NCBI GenBank assembly: GCA_035582835.1
Contig: JAYKAV010002464.1
Location: 248,001-312,000 of the forward strand
From: Phoebastria nigripes
Taxonomy: Eukaryota; Chordata; Aves; Procellariiformes; Diomedeidae
Reading direction: 5' to 3'
DNA length: 64,000 nucleotides
Shown: positions 1 to 13,204 of the stretch, in pieces
Layout of the letters: the number at the start of each line of letters is the position of its first letter
Position numbering within the stretch: the first letter of the stretch is position 1
Notes under the pieces: generated by a model
What the model was told of the DNA's origin: nothing
The model's database searches: none
What the model saw: the letters and a program-made list of their open reading frames with translations, nothing else
Position numbers and translations under genes: made by a program

Positions 1-2574
1 TTATCTTTTGGGTGCTTATAGATGGATTTATTTATTTATGCTCAAGTAATTCTGTGGAAAATGAAGGCCGGTTGGCTAATAGCTTTGACCTTTTATCCTT
101 TGTAAAGATAGGTACTACACTTTGTTTTCCATTCCCTGGAACTTTACCCATCCTCTGTGTCTTCTGAGAAATTAATACTAGTAACTGGTGGCTGCTGCTA
201 ATTTCTGAAATACTCCAGTGTTTTTCATCAGGCCCACTTAGTTTGAAAGCATCCACTGCATTCAAGAAGTAGCTAAAATAATAGTAAGTTGTCTCAGTAG
301 TAGTCTTCCTCTGTTTTTCAGTGATTAAGGAGCCCAATGTTAATGTCATTAAGATTTTTTTTTTATATATATAGTTAACCTATTGAAAGAAAAGGAGAAT
401 GAACATACATACCTAGACCTACACGTTTTAGTAGAAATTTCAAATCAAAATAGCTAGCTAATTGTAAGGAGGTATTTACATTTGTTCCCCATAGGGAAAA
501 GCTCCCCTGTCATGCATACATTTGAAATACATGCATATATTCAACTAAGTTTTAAGACTAACTTCTCAGTCTTTGCATGCTGAGAAGTTAGTGCAATTTC
601 CTAGTGATCTGATATCACTCTCGCATATTGGTCTAGCAGTTCTTGATTTACATTCTAATGCTTCATCTGTCATAACCCACACATAAGCACTGACCTCCAG
701 GCTTATGGCAACATTGCAAATTCTTTTTTCTTCCCTAGATGAGTAATTCAGCCTCTTTGCCACAGATGCAGAAACTTCCTTTAAAAAATAAATCAAGGGA
801 GCTACTATAAATGGTTTTTGTGATGCCAACTGGGAGTTCAATAGTATCCATTTGTACCACAGAAGGTTATTAAAGCTTTATAAATGAGTCATTTAAAGCT
901 TGACTGACCTCTCTTCAGAATCCTTCTCTTTCCATTCTTTATAGTTCTATTCTTTCTATATAAAACTTGTCATCATTAACCAACTATATAACTTCCAATT
1001 AGGAAGCAAATACTGTTCTCCCATTCTTTTTCAAGATATATTTTTATTAAGATCTGTTCACTGAAAGGGAAGGTTTTCTTTGTGTGGTACTGAAAAGCCT
1101 ACAGAGTCCATCAAATTTGGTTTAAATTTGTTGGAATCCTAATAAGCAGAACCTGATCTGCAAGCTGAAGGTCTGCATAGGGATTTATCTTGATAAAATA
1201 AATTCATAGGAGGCCCTTAGCTCTCTCCTGAACAAGTGCAATTTGGATGGAACAGAAGAAATTTAATTAAATTATCAGCTCATCTCAAAGCAAGGACTTT
1301 TGCTTTTTTAATTTTCTTTCTTGATCTCATCAAGAAAATTAATGAATAAGAATGCAGTGGAACTACCTAGACAATGGATGTAACATGCCTCTTGGTTAAG
1401 CTATTCCAGTATCTTAAGCAGAAACGGGAAATAAATCTTTTGGGGTACAGATCTAGAGTGAATTGCCTGTATTGGAAGTGTTGCACGCTGAATTATGTTG
1501 GCACATTATTACAGAAAAATGCCCATTTCCCATCTCCGTGGGAATATGCATGCATCTTTCTGTTGGAGATACTAAGCTGCATTTTTTAGGCATGCAGGGT
1601 TGCCTCTGATAACCCTTGATGTAGAAGAACTTGGGTTATATCAGTCAGATTTCAGACCTGGGTGGAAGGTTTTCACTTGCCTGTTTGTTCTGAGGTGTGA
1701 ATTTTATCCCCCATGATAAAGTCACGATTCCATACAACTTTTCCTGTGCTGTAACAGCTATCAGCAGATTAACAACTTAGTTGTGACTGTAATGTAGTCA
1801 GCAGCCAATGTACACTACTCCACTCTGTCAAGGCAAAGTCACTTCTCCTATTTTTCTTTCTACTGCCTTGAAGTCCAGGAGTTTTCCTGTCTATCTTAGA
1901 CCTAGTTCTTTGATGGATTGTTTATTTGCTGAATCAAATCACCTTTCAGAACATTTGGTGTACAGCATCTAACACCTGCAGGATAGATGGCATCAGTGAT
2001 CACTCCTGTAAGTCTTTGCCCTCTAATGGTACTGATTTTTCTATCCTTCATGAGTAATTTTTACCAGTATTGTTGTTCATGGTTTTATCTTGTCAATTGA
2101 GCTTTGCTTGTGTCAGACTCAAAATTATACTGGGTGCTTTTCAAGCTAAATGGCACAGTACACCCGGGAAATTTTATAGGACCATACTAGCTGAAATACT
2201 GCGTCCTCAGCCTAACTGCTTTTCAAAGCTGAGTCTCACTGCTTTTGAATCAAATTCCAGGATTATATTCTAGGAGGAAATGTGGTGGGGCAGGGAGTTC
2301 TCTATTACATTAGTGTTAAATAATACCTAGAGAAAGAAGACTGGGGTTTTAATTTCTTAGCACGAAGAGGTGAGATGAAAATGATAAGTTGAAGTAGACA
2401 ACTTAAAAGAAAACAAATACCTTTTAGACAACAGAATTGCTGGTTGTTAAGGATCCTGTATTGCACTTGTAAGAGATTTGTAGAGTGGCTGCAGTTTTAT
2501 GTTGCTGTTACCAAGATGCAAGTAACAGCTTGATGAGTATGAAATGGTGCATTCCTTCTTTATCTCTTTTGCAG
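1..2574 (+). other. CABIN1: Intron (3' part) upstream of the first visible exon
   Basis: AT-rich intron sequence ending in a strong acceptor (pyrimidine tract from 2552, CAG at 2572-2574). I see no CABIN1 exon in it. It holds a perfect inverted repeat at 557-592 and two minus-strand open stretches (32-349 and 566-841) that match nothing I recognise. The second contains an exon-like block at 695-778. Confidence 0.8.
557..592. repeat. Perfect 13-bp inverted repeat (hairpin)
   Basis: Arms at 557-569 (ACTAACTTCTCAG) and 580-592 are exact reverse complements around a 10-base loop. The stem is too short for a typical microRNA precursor. It may simply be a chance or cruciform-prone palindrome in the intron. 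Confidence 0.8.
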
Positions 2575-2757
2575 AGAGGAGTCAGGATAGCACTGCAGCA
2601 GTGCTGTCTGACTCCAGTTCCACACAGGATATGTTTAATGAGCCTGCCAGTTCTCAAGACAGCCTGAGGAAGACTTATACAGAGAAGAGGATTTCTACTA
2701 CTTGTGCTGATACACTGATGCCCAGCAAAGAGGCCCTGGGATCTACAGAGGAAAAGA
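2575..2757 (+). CDS. CABIN1: CABIN1 exon A (first exon in window)
   Basis: This 183-base exon starts with the last two bases of a Glu codon after a strong tttgcag acceptor and ends with the first base of a codon before the donor gtatgc at 2758. It encodes a hydrophilic Ser/Thr/Glu-rich linker beginning ERSQDSTAAVLSDSSSTQD, which is nearly identical to the recalled mammalian sequence, followed by a more divergent part ending STEEK. The donor was chosen over GT sites at 2781 and 2789 because only this one keeps frame with the next exon and gives TEEK-R-KSEE, which aligns to mammalian TEERGKNEE. The region is probably disordered and lies between helical-repeat parts of the scaffold. Confidence 0.93.
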
Positions 2758-4459
2758 GTATGCCCGATTTAATAGATAATGTCAGCTGGTATATTCTCAT
2801 TAAAATGTTTCTTCTGGCATGCAGAAGCACTGAAATATGCTGCACTGTGACTGAGAATTTTAACTAGGTGTTACTGCTGCATGTATGCGTGTAGCTTAAA
2901 ATTGGAACTGTGCTTNGCTTATGTGACCATCATCCCAGTTTGTACTACCTGTTAAACCTTACAAAGAAAAGAATAATGATAAACTGCTGTCTGTGGTGGC
3001 CCTTTGTCTGGCTTGCCTTCTTTTAGGTTCTTATTTACTCTTTCTTCAGTGTTTCAAATCTCTAAATAGTTTAATTTGAAGATAATCTCAAACAAAACAT
3101 TTTTTCTTTTCCCCAGGTATAGATGCCCTTTTTGTTCTGGCCCAGTAGCAGCTTAATATTCAGTACATAGAAGAGCACAAGTAGTGGAATTAGATGTTTT
3201 ATTCCATTGGATACTTTATTTCAGTGGAGAAGTGGAATTGCTCTCTACCAAACTTTTCCATATATAATAGTACTAAGTGTTCTGTATTCCACTGGAAAAA
3301 TTATTTCAAAATCCATTAGCTGGAATTTCCCTTTGTCTGATGTTTGTACAGTTGCATGTGGCAGTAGATAGAGAGGCTGGACTTCAGTAGGGAAAGACAG
3401 ACAAGACCAATGTATAAATTTTGACCACCTTTCCGGGTTGTGGAACTGGAATGTTGTACATTACTGACATTTATTAGAAGAAATGTTGTATTTTTCCATA
3501 AAGCTATCTGTAGAGTAAAATTATAATGGATACATAGATTGTCCAAGCAAATTTTGAAAAATTTCTGTTCTGGAAAACATGTTTGACTCAAAGTTCAGCC
3601 TTATCGGAGAAGAAGTTAAGGAGCAGCTTCATACTTGAGGATGAAGTTACTTTAGTATATCTCTAGCCTGCTAGGAGATAAGATCTAATGTAAGAGGCTC
3701 TTTATCGTAGCAAAGACAAAGACACAGTAAACTTCCATGACTAAAAATCAAAGTTAAAAAAATTAATCTGCATGTAGCATGCATGTTTTCAGCAATAATG
3801 ACTACCTAACAGGAAACGTGGAATCTCCCACTGTCACAGATGTTTTCTGAAGTAAGATTTGGTATCCTTCAAGAAAAGATGGGTCAAATGAACTATGAGT
3901 TACCAAGTTAATTGCAAAAATATTTGGATGGAACTGTAGGTCCTATATTATCCAGAAGGCCAGGTTAGCTGCTGCTAATCATTCTGTCCGAGCCTAAATT
4001 GTATTCTGGAATTGTGTTCTTCTAGGTAGATTGTTAAGAGTAATACATTTCACTTGGCAGGATGGCTGTAATTTTTTGTTCCCTCTTCCTTTCTTTGCAA
4101 TAGAATTTTACTGAACTTACACTTTTATTTTGTCGTGTCCCCCCCTCCCCGCATCTTCCAACAGTATATAAAATCCTGCATTGTGTAAGATGTGCTGAAT
4201 TCTTAATATTGCTCAGGGAAAAACCCAAATGGAGAGATCACTGTGTGGCTCTGTTTGCTAATGAGCTGAAGATTACTTATTCATTAAACATCATGAATAG
4301 TCATAATTTTTTCAGGAACTACTCAATAATTCTGTCTATGCTTTAATGAAGAAAAGGATTACCATTTGTTGTACTTAATTTTTGTCATTTTGTATATTTC
4401 ATTTGCCATTTTGTAATTTTCATTGTCACTTTTGTCTTCTCTTAATGTTCCAGTTGCAG
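2758..4459 (+). other. CABIN1: CABIN1 intron A (1.7 kb)
   Basis: Starts gtatgc and ends ttgcag. It is AT-rich and holds one unresolved base (2916). I see no repeat or coding signal. The open stretch that runs on from exon A to 2867 is read-through of the frame into the intron. Two AG acceptors lie 6 bases apart at the 3' end (4452-4453 and 4458-4459). Confidence 0.9.
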
Positions 4460-4791
4460 GAAAGTCAGAAGAGCTGCTGGAGAGCTCAGAATCTTACCAT
4501 CCTGCTGAGCCTACTGGCCAAAAAATTCAGGTGGATTCTCAGTCTGCTTCTGGCAATCCCCTCAAAGCTGCAATCCCTGCACCCTCACAGTGGGACTGCA
4601 AAAAGAAAGCTGAACTTTGTGGAGATGCATCTGAATTTCCTCATGGTCTTCCAGCAGACCTTGAGGAACAGCGCAAGTTCCTGACAGAGCAGTGTATTGC
4701 CTCCTTCTGTTTGTGTCTCAGCCGCTTTCCCCAGCACTACAAGAGCCTCTACAGATTGGCATATCTGTACACATACAGCAAAACACACAAG
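4460..4791 (+). CDS. CABIN1: CABIN1 exon B
   Basis: This 332-base exon completes the split Arg codon and gives 110 full codons, ending in AAG before the consensus donor gtgagc. The first two thirds encode a divergent Ser/Pro/Glu-rich linker. The last third is strongly conserved and helical: [34 protein letters not shown] and TYSKTHK. That part looks like a TPR/Hir3-type helical repeat, which continues directly into the next exon. In CABIN1 such repeats form the scaffold surface that holds the HIRA complex together. That role is established for the family and is not visible in the sequence itself. An acceptor 6 bases upstream could add two residues without breaking frame. Confidence 0.96.
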
Positions 4792-7700
4792 GTGAGCAGA
4801 CCACTGATACAATAGCTGACTAGCTGTGTTTATTGCCCGCGTAAACAAACTGTATTGTCATTTGTACTAATTCAGAAGTCTCAGTGTTAAAATACAGCAG
4901 GTAAGTTTGTTTAATGCAGTTTGGATTGGAACTATGCTTTGGGAAGTCTTCAGCTCCTAGATTGCCTGATTCACGTGTGTGAGGCAAGTTGAGTTGAACA
5001 TTTCTTTTTTTATTACTGAACTAAGTAATTTTTTGTCATTCAGCAGAGAATTACCTTTTAGATATGTTACATAAATTAAGATGTTCTTGTAAAAATGACA
5101 GCAATTTATTTTACTGAGTAAGTGGACTGAAAAGTGACTTGGAAGCAGAAATTCATCGGTATTGGTGTAAACACATCATGTGACACAGACTTTCTGGGTA
5201 TCTTGGGTCTTTGTCTGTAGAATGCAAGTTTTCCTACTGTCAAAGCATAGAGGTCATCTTGAGTAAGACAAAATTATTTGCTGTTTAGAAATCACTGAGT
5301 GAAAGTCAGTCAGAGATCCTGCTGCTCACGAAACAGTGATTTTGGATTCAACAGGAATAACAATGTCTTGGTGACTTTAATAGTATCAGTTCCTATTTGA
5401 GGTGAGGGCAAAATAACTTGCTTCCTCCAGCATGACCCTTGCATAATAAAATTATCATAATAAAATTAATTTCAAAAGCATTCTGCTATGAATTATTATT
5501 GGTTTGGTTTTAAAATTATGTCATTCTTTATTTTACTTCTGCATACTTCTGTTACTATAATCCTTTGTCTTTCTGAAGTATCCGTTAGTAAAACGTGTAT
5601 GAATAGTAGGTTGAAATTATCAGAGTTATTTCACTAATTGTCATAATCAAGATCTGAACTCACAGATTTTGTATTTGGAAGTCTTGTGTTATGTCATATG
5701 CTGCTCTGCATGGCTTCCTGAATTCTCTTCCCCACCAGTACTGAAGCTTGTGTGAACAACAGGGAAGGGAAGGTAATGGAAACAAATTACACCCCTTGCC
5801 TCATAGTAGAAAACATATTAACAGTACTGCAGCGAATTGAGCAGTAGCATGTCTTAGCAATCTACTGAAAGATGATGAATATTCCATTTGGCTGTACAGT
5901 GATTATCCAGAAAAATACTACCATTTTTTTTAAAGATAGCTTGTTTTGAAAACATTCTTACGCTGTTTGTATGTGACAGTTGTTAATTTTTCCATGGAAC
6001 TAATCATTAATAGGAGCCATAGATTCCTGCAATCTGTCATTACTGTTGCTGACAAATGATTTTGTATCAGCATTCAACAAAAAAGGCTGCCTGTTTTCAA
6101 TTTATTGGTTCAAATAGCATGTCCTTGCCTGAGGAACTACTTGCAAAATATTTTCTTCTACTTTTTTTCCTGNGAAAGTCTTCTCTTTTGCTTTTTGTAT
6201 CTCTCTTCCTATATAAATATCAACTTAGTGATTTGTAATGTTTTTCTGTATGAAATACACATTGTTGTGTAAACCTGTCTCCTCTTGGAACTCAGAAAAA
6301 TTGAATCCTGCCTGTTTGAGCCTAGTAGTTACCAGGTTGGCTTCAACTAGCATTGTTGGGTTTTACTGTCCTTTTTTATTACTTCTCTGCATAACAAACA
6401 ACTACTCAACACTGCAAAAAAAAAAATCTTCCTACTGATACATGTATACTACATACTTTCATGAGGTTGTAATTTTCTTTCTTTGACTCATTCAGGTTCT
6501 TTTGTAGAGCAATGTCAAATGTCTATGTTTTAATGGTACACTAATATGTCTTTAGTGGGAGTTACACTCCTGAACAAATTTAAAACACGGAATGCATCTA
6601 TGCATTTTCAGCAATAACTGGAGTAAGAAGTATGCTTAGATATACTGATGATAAGCTTGATTTAAAAAATGAGATAAATTACATCAGGTTGAGTTGCTGT
6701 GGGGGCAGAGTGGATTACTGCTAAATTTTAGAAAGCTGAAATTAATTTTTAAATGCATATAACCATCTTGGAAAATTCAGCATTTATGTACCAGTGCCAG
6801 GAGTTTGTATGAAGAATTTAGACTGATGGCCAAAATTCGTGGTTGGCTGGGAAAGGAGAGGATTGGCAGGTCTCCATAGTGCATAGAAAAACAAGTTTTC
6901 CATATGCAATCTGTTTCCTCCCATTTTACAGTATTGCTGGTTTTGCTGTTGTGAGATTAGTAAAAATAGTTGTTGAGTGCTTTTTTTAACATTCTTTTCA
7001 AAATCTTTCAACATTTTGTTTGGCTATGTGTTCTGTTCTTTTTCCCCCTGCAAAATCCTGCTTACTATTTGGAGGCAATTTCTCTTTGTTTTATTCTGTT
7101 ATCAGAGCAAATTTGTACATAGCTGTTTTTTGTTGGAATAAACATGCAGGAAAGTAAGGATGAATTTTCAGAAGTTACTTCACTGCCAGTTTGGGCAGTA
7201 GTTTTAGTTTCCCATTTACCTTGTCTCTGTCTTGAAGTAAAGTCCTCATCCATTGTGATCACAAATCCTTGTGATTTTTACCTCCAAAATTAGTGTTGGC
7301 ACAGTTTGGAAGGAGAAGATAGGACTTGGCAAGATGCTGTTCGTTGGTGTAACTAAAAAGTTTTGTGAAAAGTATTTGCCTTCTGGTCCTTACGGATCAG
7401 TATGTAGAACTGGTCTGATACTCTACAACCAGCAGATTGTCAGGAAATAAAAATACTTACTTACATGCTTTTTTATCTCAAAATAAAAAATACTCTGTAA
7501 ATCCCAGAAGATTCTGCTCACAGATATTGTTTGTATGACTTAGAAGATACAAACTTAAAAAACCTATAATGTCCATTATTAACAGAGCCCTTAATGGGGA
7601 AATTAATGTCAGGTATAACATAATGTCAGTAGCATGACAATTTAGTCAAACTAGGCATAATACATGCATGTAAAAATTACAAGATTATATATATGCAGGT

Positions 7701-9599
7701 TTAATATATACTTAGAGACAGGCATAATCTGTAAGTATAATAGATGTAAGCATTTCAAGTAGCAACAGTTTGGTAATAACAGTTCATTCAAAAGGCTACA
7801 CTTCAAGGTCAATAGTCTTATTTCGCTTTTATTTGATGCAGTAGCATTAGGGTTTTTTTGAGACAAAGCCTTCTAACAGACTATAAAAGAAAGTTCCTTC
7901 CTTAGACAGAAGGATTAAGGTGTAGTAGGATGTTTTGTACACCTCTCAGCAACACTTCATGGAGTTTCCAAGTTAGGTAAAGATGGCTTCTGACACCGTT
8001 GAGTTAAGGGATATCCATCTCAGGTGACTCAGATTTCCACTTGGTTGACCATAAGATATTTTCCTGTTCCATGTAACAATGCCGGTAAACTTTTTTGCAA
8101 GTTATTGTACCCTGTCAGTCATCTTGTCTTTGAATCTTGGGGTGATGAAGATGTGGGAGGCAGCAGCTGAACTGGAAAGAGTACTTCATAATTGCCCTGA
8201 GTCAGACAGCTAAATCCAGCATTTCAGACTGGCAAGCAGTGTGCTAAGAAGAATAAATCCTTTTTGCTATGTCCTGGATCCCTTCACCCACTCCTAATAA
8301 CTTCATCAGCTAAAAACTAAGCAGAGCAGACTCTGAAATCTAATGAGTTGAGACCTGCTCAGGCATATTTACTGGGAATAACTGATCATGCTGATTTAAG
8401 GAGAAGGGTAGTGGAAAATCTGTAACTACGTCTTTTATTCCTATTAGTTTTGACTGTGTGAAGTTACCGTGTAATTGCCCCATTTGTCTGAATGATCTTT
8501 TTTCGTCTTAGCTAGGTTACTGTCATCATCTTGTTCAATAGAAGTCTATGAATTATATGTACAAAATACATGCTTATGGATGGTCAGTATAATGTGCACA
8601 GCAGATCACCAGAGCATGACGCTACACTTAGTGATCTCTTAACATTTTCATTGTAAAACTTAGATTCAGGAATACATCCATAGCTAAAATTTGTTTAGAC
8701 TGGGATTTTATATTTAAGCTTTGTGGTGGTAGCTTTCTTAAGGGTTTTGTTTTCCTTTAATTTTTATGTGATAGTTTTAACTGTAAGATTCAGATAGCCA
8801 CACATCAGGCAATTTTTTACTTTGTTTTCACACTTGGAATTTACTTATTATTTACTTTCTGATGACTATGACTGGCATAAAATAAAGCATTTATGCGCCC
8901 GGATCTTGGACGTTATGATAGGCTTATTTTTTCTGGATTCTGATTTTATTCAAAACAGGATGACTTTCACGGAAGACCAGATTTTTGTAGGTTCTTTTGT
9001 GTGTTATATTTTCTTCTGTATGTATTTCAAAGTATTTTGTAGGCTTAGGTTAATAGGATTACAGAAATACATATTAAAAAAGAAGTACCATAGGAAAAAG
9101 TTAGTATACAGTTAAGTTTACATACTTTGCTTTCTTCAATCTTAATTAAATTTGACACTCAGTGATAATAATTAAATTTACTGGTTCCCCTGACTAGCCA
9201 GCAAGTACCTTGTGATATTTATGAGTGAACATGTATTTGTTCCATACAGAAAGCAAGCTAGCCAAATCCCTTCAACTGTCATACACTTATAGTCGTGAAG
9301 GTCCTGTGTAAGTACCTATATCAGCTCTCTGAATGAAGGATTTTTGACATCCGTAAATATCTGGTTAGTATTTCCAGTGTTCAGCTCTCTTGCACATGAA
9401 TCCGTAATCAGCATTTTGCTAGAGGGAATGCTGCAATTCTGGTAAGACATTGGAGATTTCTGCATGATTACTGTCATTAGGACAAAAGCACTTATGGTTG
9501 AGCAGGGCTTTTACTGTTTCACCAGAGTCTTGTAAAGAAAATAATCTGGAATACAGGATAAGAACTTTGCTAATAACGTTCCCCACCCGAAGGAAAGAA

Positions 9600-9616
9600 G
9601 AAAAAAAAAAAAAAAA
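9600..9616. repeat. Poly(A) tract
   Basis: Uninterrupted run of about 17 A within an A/G-rich stretch. It is a simple low-complexity tract in the intron, with no recognisable retrocopy upstream of it. Confidence 0.9.
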
Positions 9617-10297
9617 GATATTACAACAGGAATATACTTCTCGGATGGACATGATTTAATCAAATTTATGATTCACAGAGGCGTATTTCCAGCCCACAGA
9701 ACACAAACCAGAATTCAACATTCTCATCTGTCTCTATGAACCAAACATCTTCTTCTTTCTTCTATCTGCTCTGTAGTGAAGTTGTAGCTAAAAAAGCCAG
9801 TCTAATGCGACTTGAATGCTACTTTCTAATACTGAAATAAAAAATGAAGTAAAGCAAAGCTTCCATCAGTGAAACCTTACAATTAATAATTGTACCATCT
9901 GTTAGTTATGTTTTGCCTGGAGCCAACAGCTGTACCTAGTTCTCAACTACACCGGAGATGTTCATGCATTTAACTCTTAGAGGGGTAGTGCTTTTACAAA
10001 TTTTTGATTGTTGTCTAGCACTTAGTCTCCTACTGATACTTTCTGGTTAACTCACTGAGTGCTATTAACCAAATTTGATGACAGACATGGAGTTTTCTAG
10101 AGAGGTTAAGTGAAATTACATGGACGGCAATGGCTGGGTAGAGGTAAAAGGCCTGAATTCACCACCCCACTAAAAGAAGGTGCAGTTTAAGCCTAAAGGT
10201 TGCCTCTTCGGTTAGGCCTGGGCGCTGGCAGGTATGCCTCGCAGGTAGTTAGCCCTAGGGCAGAGCTGAGGGGCGGCTTCCAGTGTGTGTGCGTGGT

Positions 10298-10354
10298 GGG
10301 GGGCAGAAACTGGAGGGACTGAGGGGCAGGGAGGGCTGGGGGGGCAGTGAGGGG
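10298..10354 (+). other. G-rich tract, possible G-quadruplex
   Basis: Seven runs of three or more G (10298-10303, 10315-10317, 10323-10326, 10329-10331, 10333-10335, 10338-10344, 10351-10354) fall within 57 bases. Loops are short to moderate. The G-rich strand is the transcribed RNA's sense strand, about 530 bases before exon C. Confidence 0.65.
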
Positions 10355-10887
10355 CCTGGTGTATGGAGGAAGGCTGCAGGAGACCCAGAACAGTGAGTTC
10401 CACTGTTTGCTGAGAAAGTTTATCTTTTTATATGTAAATTATTTTATATTGAGCGTTAAAATTCAACTTTTAACAAAAATTTAAGGTGTTTTTAAATATA
10501 ACTATAGTTCAGGTTTCTTAGGTGACAGGAAATGGAAGGTGGATCTCAATGAATTTTGTTTTTTTTAAATAATAATTTTTAAAAAAGGCAAGAAAGCAAA
10601 ACTTGATGATATGAGGTTGGATTCAGCAGCTGTAGGGGAATGACTAACCCCTCTGCTGGGGCTGATCAGTCTGGATGCTTGCTCTGAAAGGCAAGCTGGC
10701 TTCTCTCTCCTGAGGGATGTCTTCCCCAAATCACATGCCTCTACAAATACCGCCAGAACAGCAGCTACCTGGAAAATGAGAAACGACAGTGCAGGTTAAT
10801 AAATAAAAGCAAGCGAGTGCTTTGTATGTCTACCTGGTGGCATTTCCGTCCCCTGCCTGCAACTCACCTGCCCCGTTTTGTCCACAG

Positions 10888-11001
10888 AACCTGCAATGGG
10901 CCCGTGATGTGCTGCTGGGCAGTGGGGTCCCCTGGCAGCAGCTGAAGCACATGCCNGCCCAGGGCCTCTTCTGCGAGAGGAACAAGACGAATTTCTTCAA
11001 T
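10888..11001 (+). CDS. CABIN1: CABIN1 exon C
   Basis: This 114-base exon, exactly 38 codons, runs from phase 0 to phase 0 between acceptor tccacag and consensus donor gtaagt. It starts [11 protein letters not shown] and ends [10 protein letters not shown], nearly identical to the recalled mammalian protein. It continues the helical repeat begun in exon B: the WARDVLLG helix follows the TYSKTHK turn. The unresolved base at 10956 is the third base of a CCN codon, so the residue is proline whatever the base is. It is followed by the largest intron in the window. Confidence 0.97.
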
Positions 11002-13204
11002 GTAAGTTTATACAGCTGATAAACACACCCATACTTTCTCACTATCGTTTTAACACCTGTTTCTCATTTGAAAGGTTTACGAAGGGACAGTAATGTGAAA
11101 TTCAGCAAAGGCACATTAAAAAAGCCATGAGCGGCTAAAGGAAAGGCAGAATTGTGTTATCGAGATATTTACTGGGATTTTCCTCTCTTGAGAGGAACCA
11201 CGTTACAAGGATTATTTCTGATGAGCTTGAAAACATGGGGAGAGAAGCACCAACATTTCTCAGTTATGCATCATTTACCATATACTTGATGGTTGAGCCT
11301 GCTATAAAAATTACAATTCTGTTCATCTCAATTATCCTCGTTTACTGTTTCTCAACTAGACTTGCACTTCTCATGACAAAAAAAATAGTGCTAGTTGCTC
11401 TAAGAAATCTCCAGAGTCGGAAGGAGCTTTCTTGTATTCAGTTTTTGTAGCATGGCTCAGTGGAAAGAGTATTTCGAAGTCCCACAGTGTAGTAGCAGCA
11501 CTGTCATATAGACTGTCCCTGTGTCTGTGGTATCTTCTAGTCCACAGGGCTATCTGTGCCTCTCAGTGACATGGGACACAGCATACTTCTGAGACTTACA
11601 TGAGCATTTATCTATCAAATGCCCTGCTGTGATTGCAACTTAACACATTGCTGTTGTCTTCAGTATCTCTGGCTTTTCTGTGATATGTTCTAGGTTGTTG
11701 TGCCTTCTGTTCTTTTGTGGTAGGATCCTGTAGCTGTTTTGTGGCTTGCAATGTGTGGCGAGAACCTGGAGATGTTCTGTTTGTCTTTCTGGGCTATGTA
11801 TCTGTTATATGGTTGCCTGTGATTGCAGTGACAGAATTTTATGTCTCTGCTTTCCCATCCAGTGCTTCTGTTTTAATATTTTCATTGTGAAATTTATTTC
11901 CACATTATATCTGTTAACATCTATCTTCATTTTTGCTGTATGTAGTGTTAATTAGCACCTCTGTGCAAACTTCTGTTAAGTACAAGGTAAGTGCTCTTCT
12001 CTGATTATAATCCCTCAGATGGGTTGAACAACTAAGGAATACTTACAGTGGTTCAAAATTGTATCATGGATCGGTTTGCAAAAAGAGTTTCTATGTCATT
12101 CCATCTTTCTGGATAGAAGTTTTGATTAACAAATACTGTCAGCCTCACAGGGTATAGACCAAACAGTTGTGACCTGATTATTGACTACATAGCTTTGTTC
12201 TGGTTATTTCCCTGCAATATCTGCCTGCTTTCCCTACAAGAATCCTGCAGTGTGAATAACTCTTCAAGCTGGTGAATACTTTGGCTCAGATCCAGTTAAT
12301 GCAAGTATTCTCATAGAAGTTAATGAAATTACTCAACATGCTTCAAGTCAAGTGTGACCTTTGCATGATCAAGGCTGACTTGTTCATTATTGCAGGGTTA
12401 AGTGTCAAGAGTATCCTATGTTTTCATGTATGAGGAAGATGAGCAGTAGGGAACTGAGCAGTGTGTATAAGGGAGTATTTCTACTTGAAAATGTGAATTA
12501 CCACATTAAGACAGATCAGTGGTTGACCTAAATCATGTCTAGTTTTTGAATGCTAATGCTAGATAATTTAATTTAAAGATAGATTCCATTGTATCCCTAT
12601 GTGGATGTTTCCAGCATTATTCCACAAAACAATCATTCCTTATGCCGCATATTGATCTTTTTATACTCTGAAGGATGAAAAGTGCTAGTATAGATGCTAG
12701 ACAGCTGTATAATAATTCTATTTCATAAATCCACAAAAACTTAATTTCCATAATTTAATATTACTAATTTTCTTTAATAAGAAATTAAATACACTTTGAA
12801 ATAAAAGATAATCGTCAAGAAAAGGTATATGCTAGCCCAGTGCAATATATCGGCAATACTGTTAGAAAAGAGAAGATGTGTGAAAATGATGTTCTCAGCT
12901 TGAACTTGGGTCTGCCAAGAGACAAAGACAATGTTAGTCTAGAGTCCTCCACATAGACTGCTGCCTCCAGGCTTGAGAAATTTCAGTTTGGGGACTCAAC
13001 TCCAGTGTGTCTCAGCTATGGTGATAGTATAACTAGCACATGGAGTGCCTCAAGACAGCAAAACAACTTGTTGAGGCCTTTGTGAATCAGTGCTAACATC
13101 TTGACTTATTCCTGCACGCATGTAGGTTAGTCTTCCTGTTAACAGGTACAGTGTACGTTATGAGTTTAGCATGATAAAATATTTCAGTGGTCTCATTTTC
13201 TACC

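Larger units (their letters stand above)
4792..10887 (+). other. CABIN1: CABIN1 intron B (6.1 kb)
   Basis: Bounded by gtgagc and tccacag. Mostly AT-rich unique sequence with poly(A) tracts near 6413 and 9600. It contains a short imperfect tandem near 5442-5470 and a G-rich block at 10298-10354. The open frames seen here (for example 8822-9115) have no recognisable similarity or conserved character, so I treat them as chance. Confidence 0.9.

Noticed and set aside
2758..2867. Extension of exon A to the stop at 2867 as a short isoform end
   Set aside because: The frame runs past the donor gtatgc only by chance read-through. No polyadenylation signal follows at a suitable distance and the residues are not conserved-looking.
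8822..9115. 97-codon + strand frame in intron B
   Set aside because: AT-driven composition rich in Phe, Tyr, Ile and Lys, no recognisable family, and it sits inside an intron whose flanking exons are adjacent in the mammalian protein.
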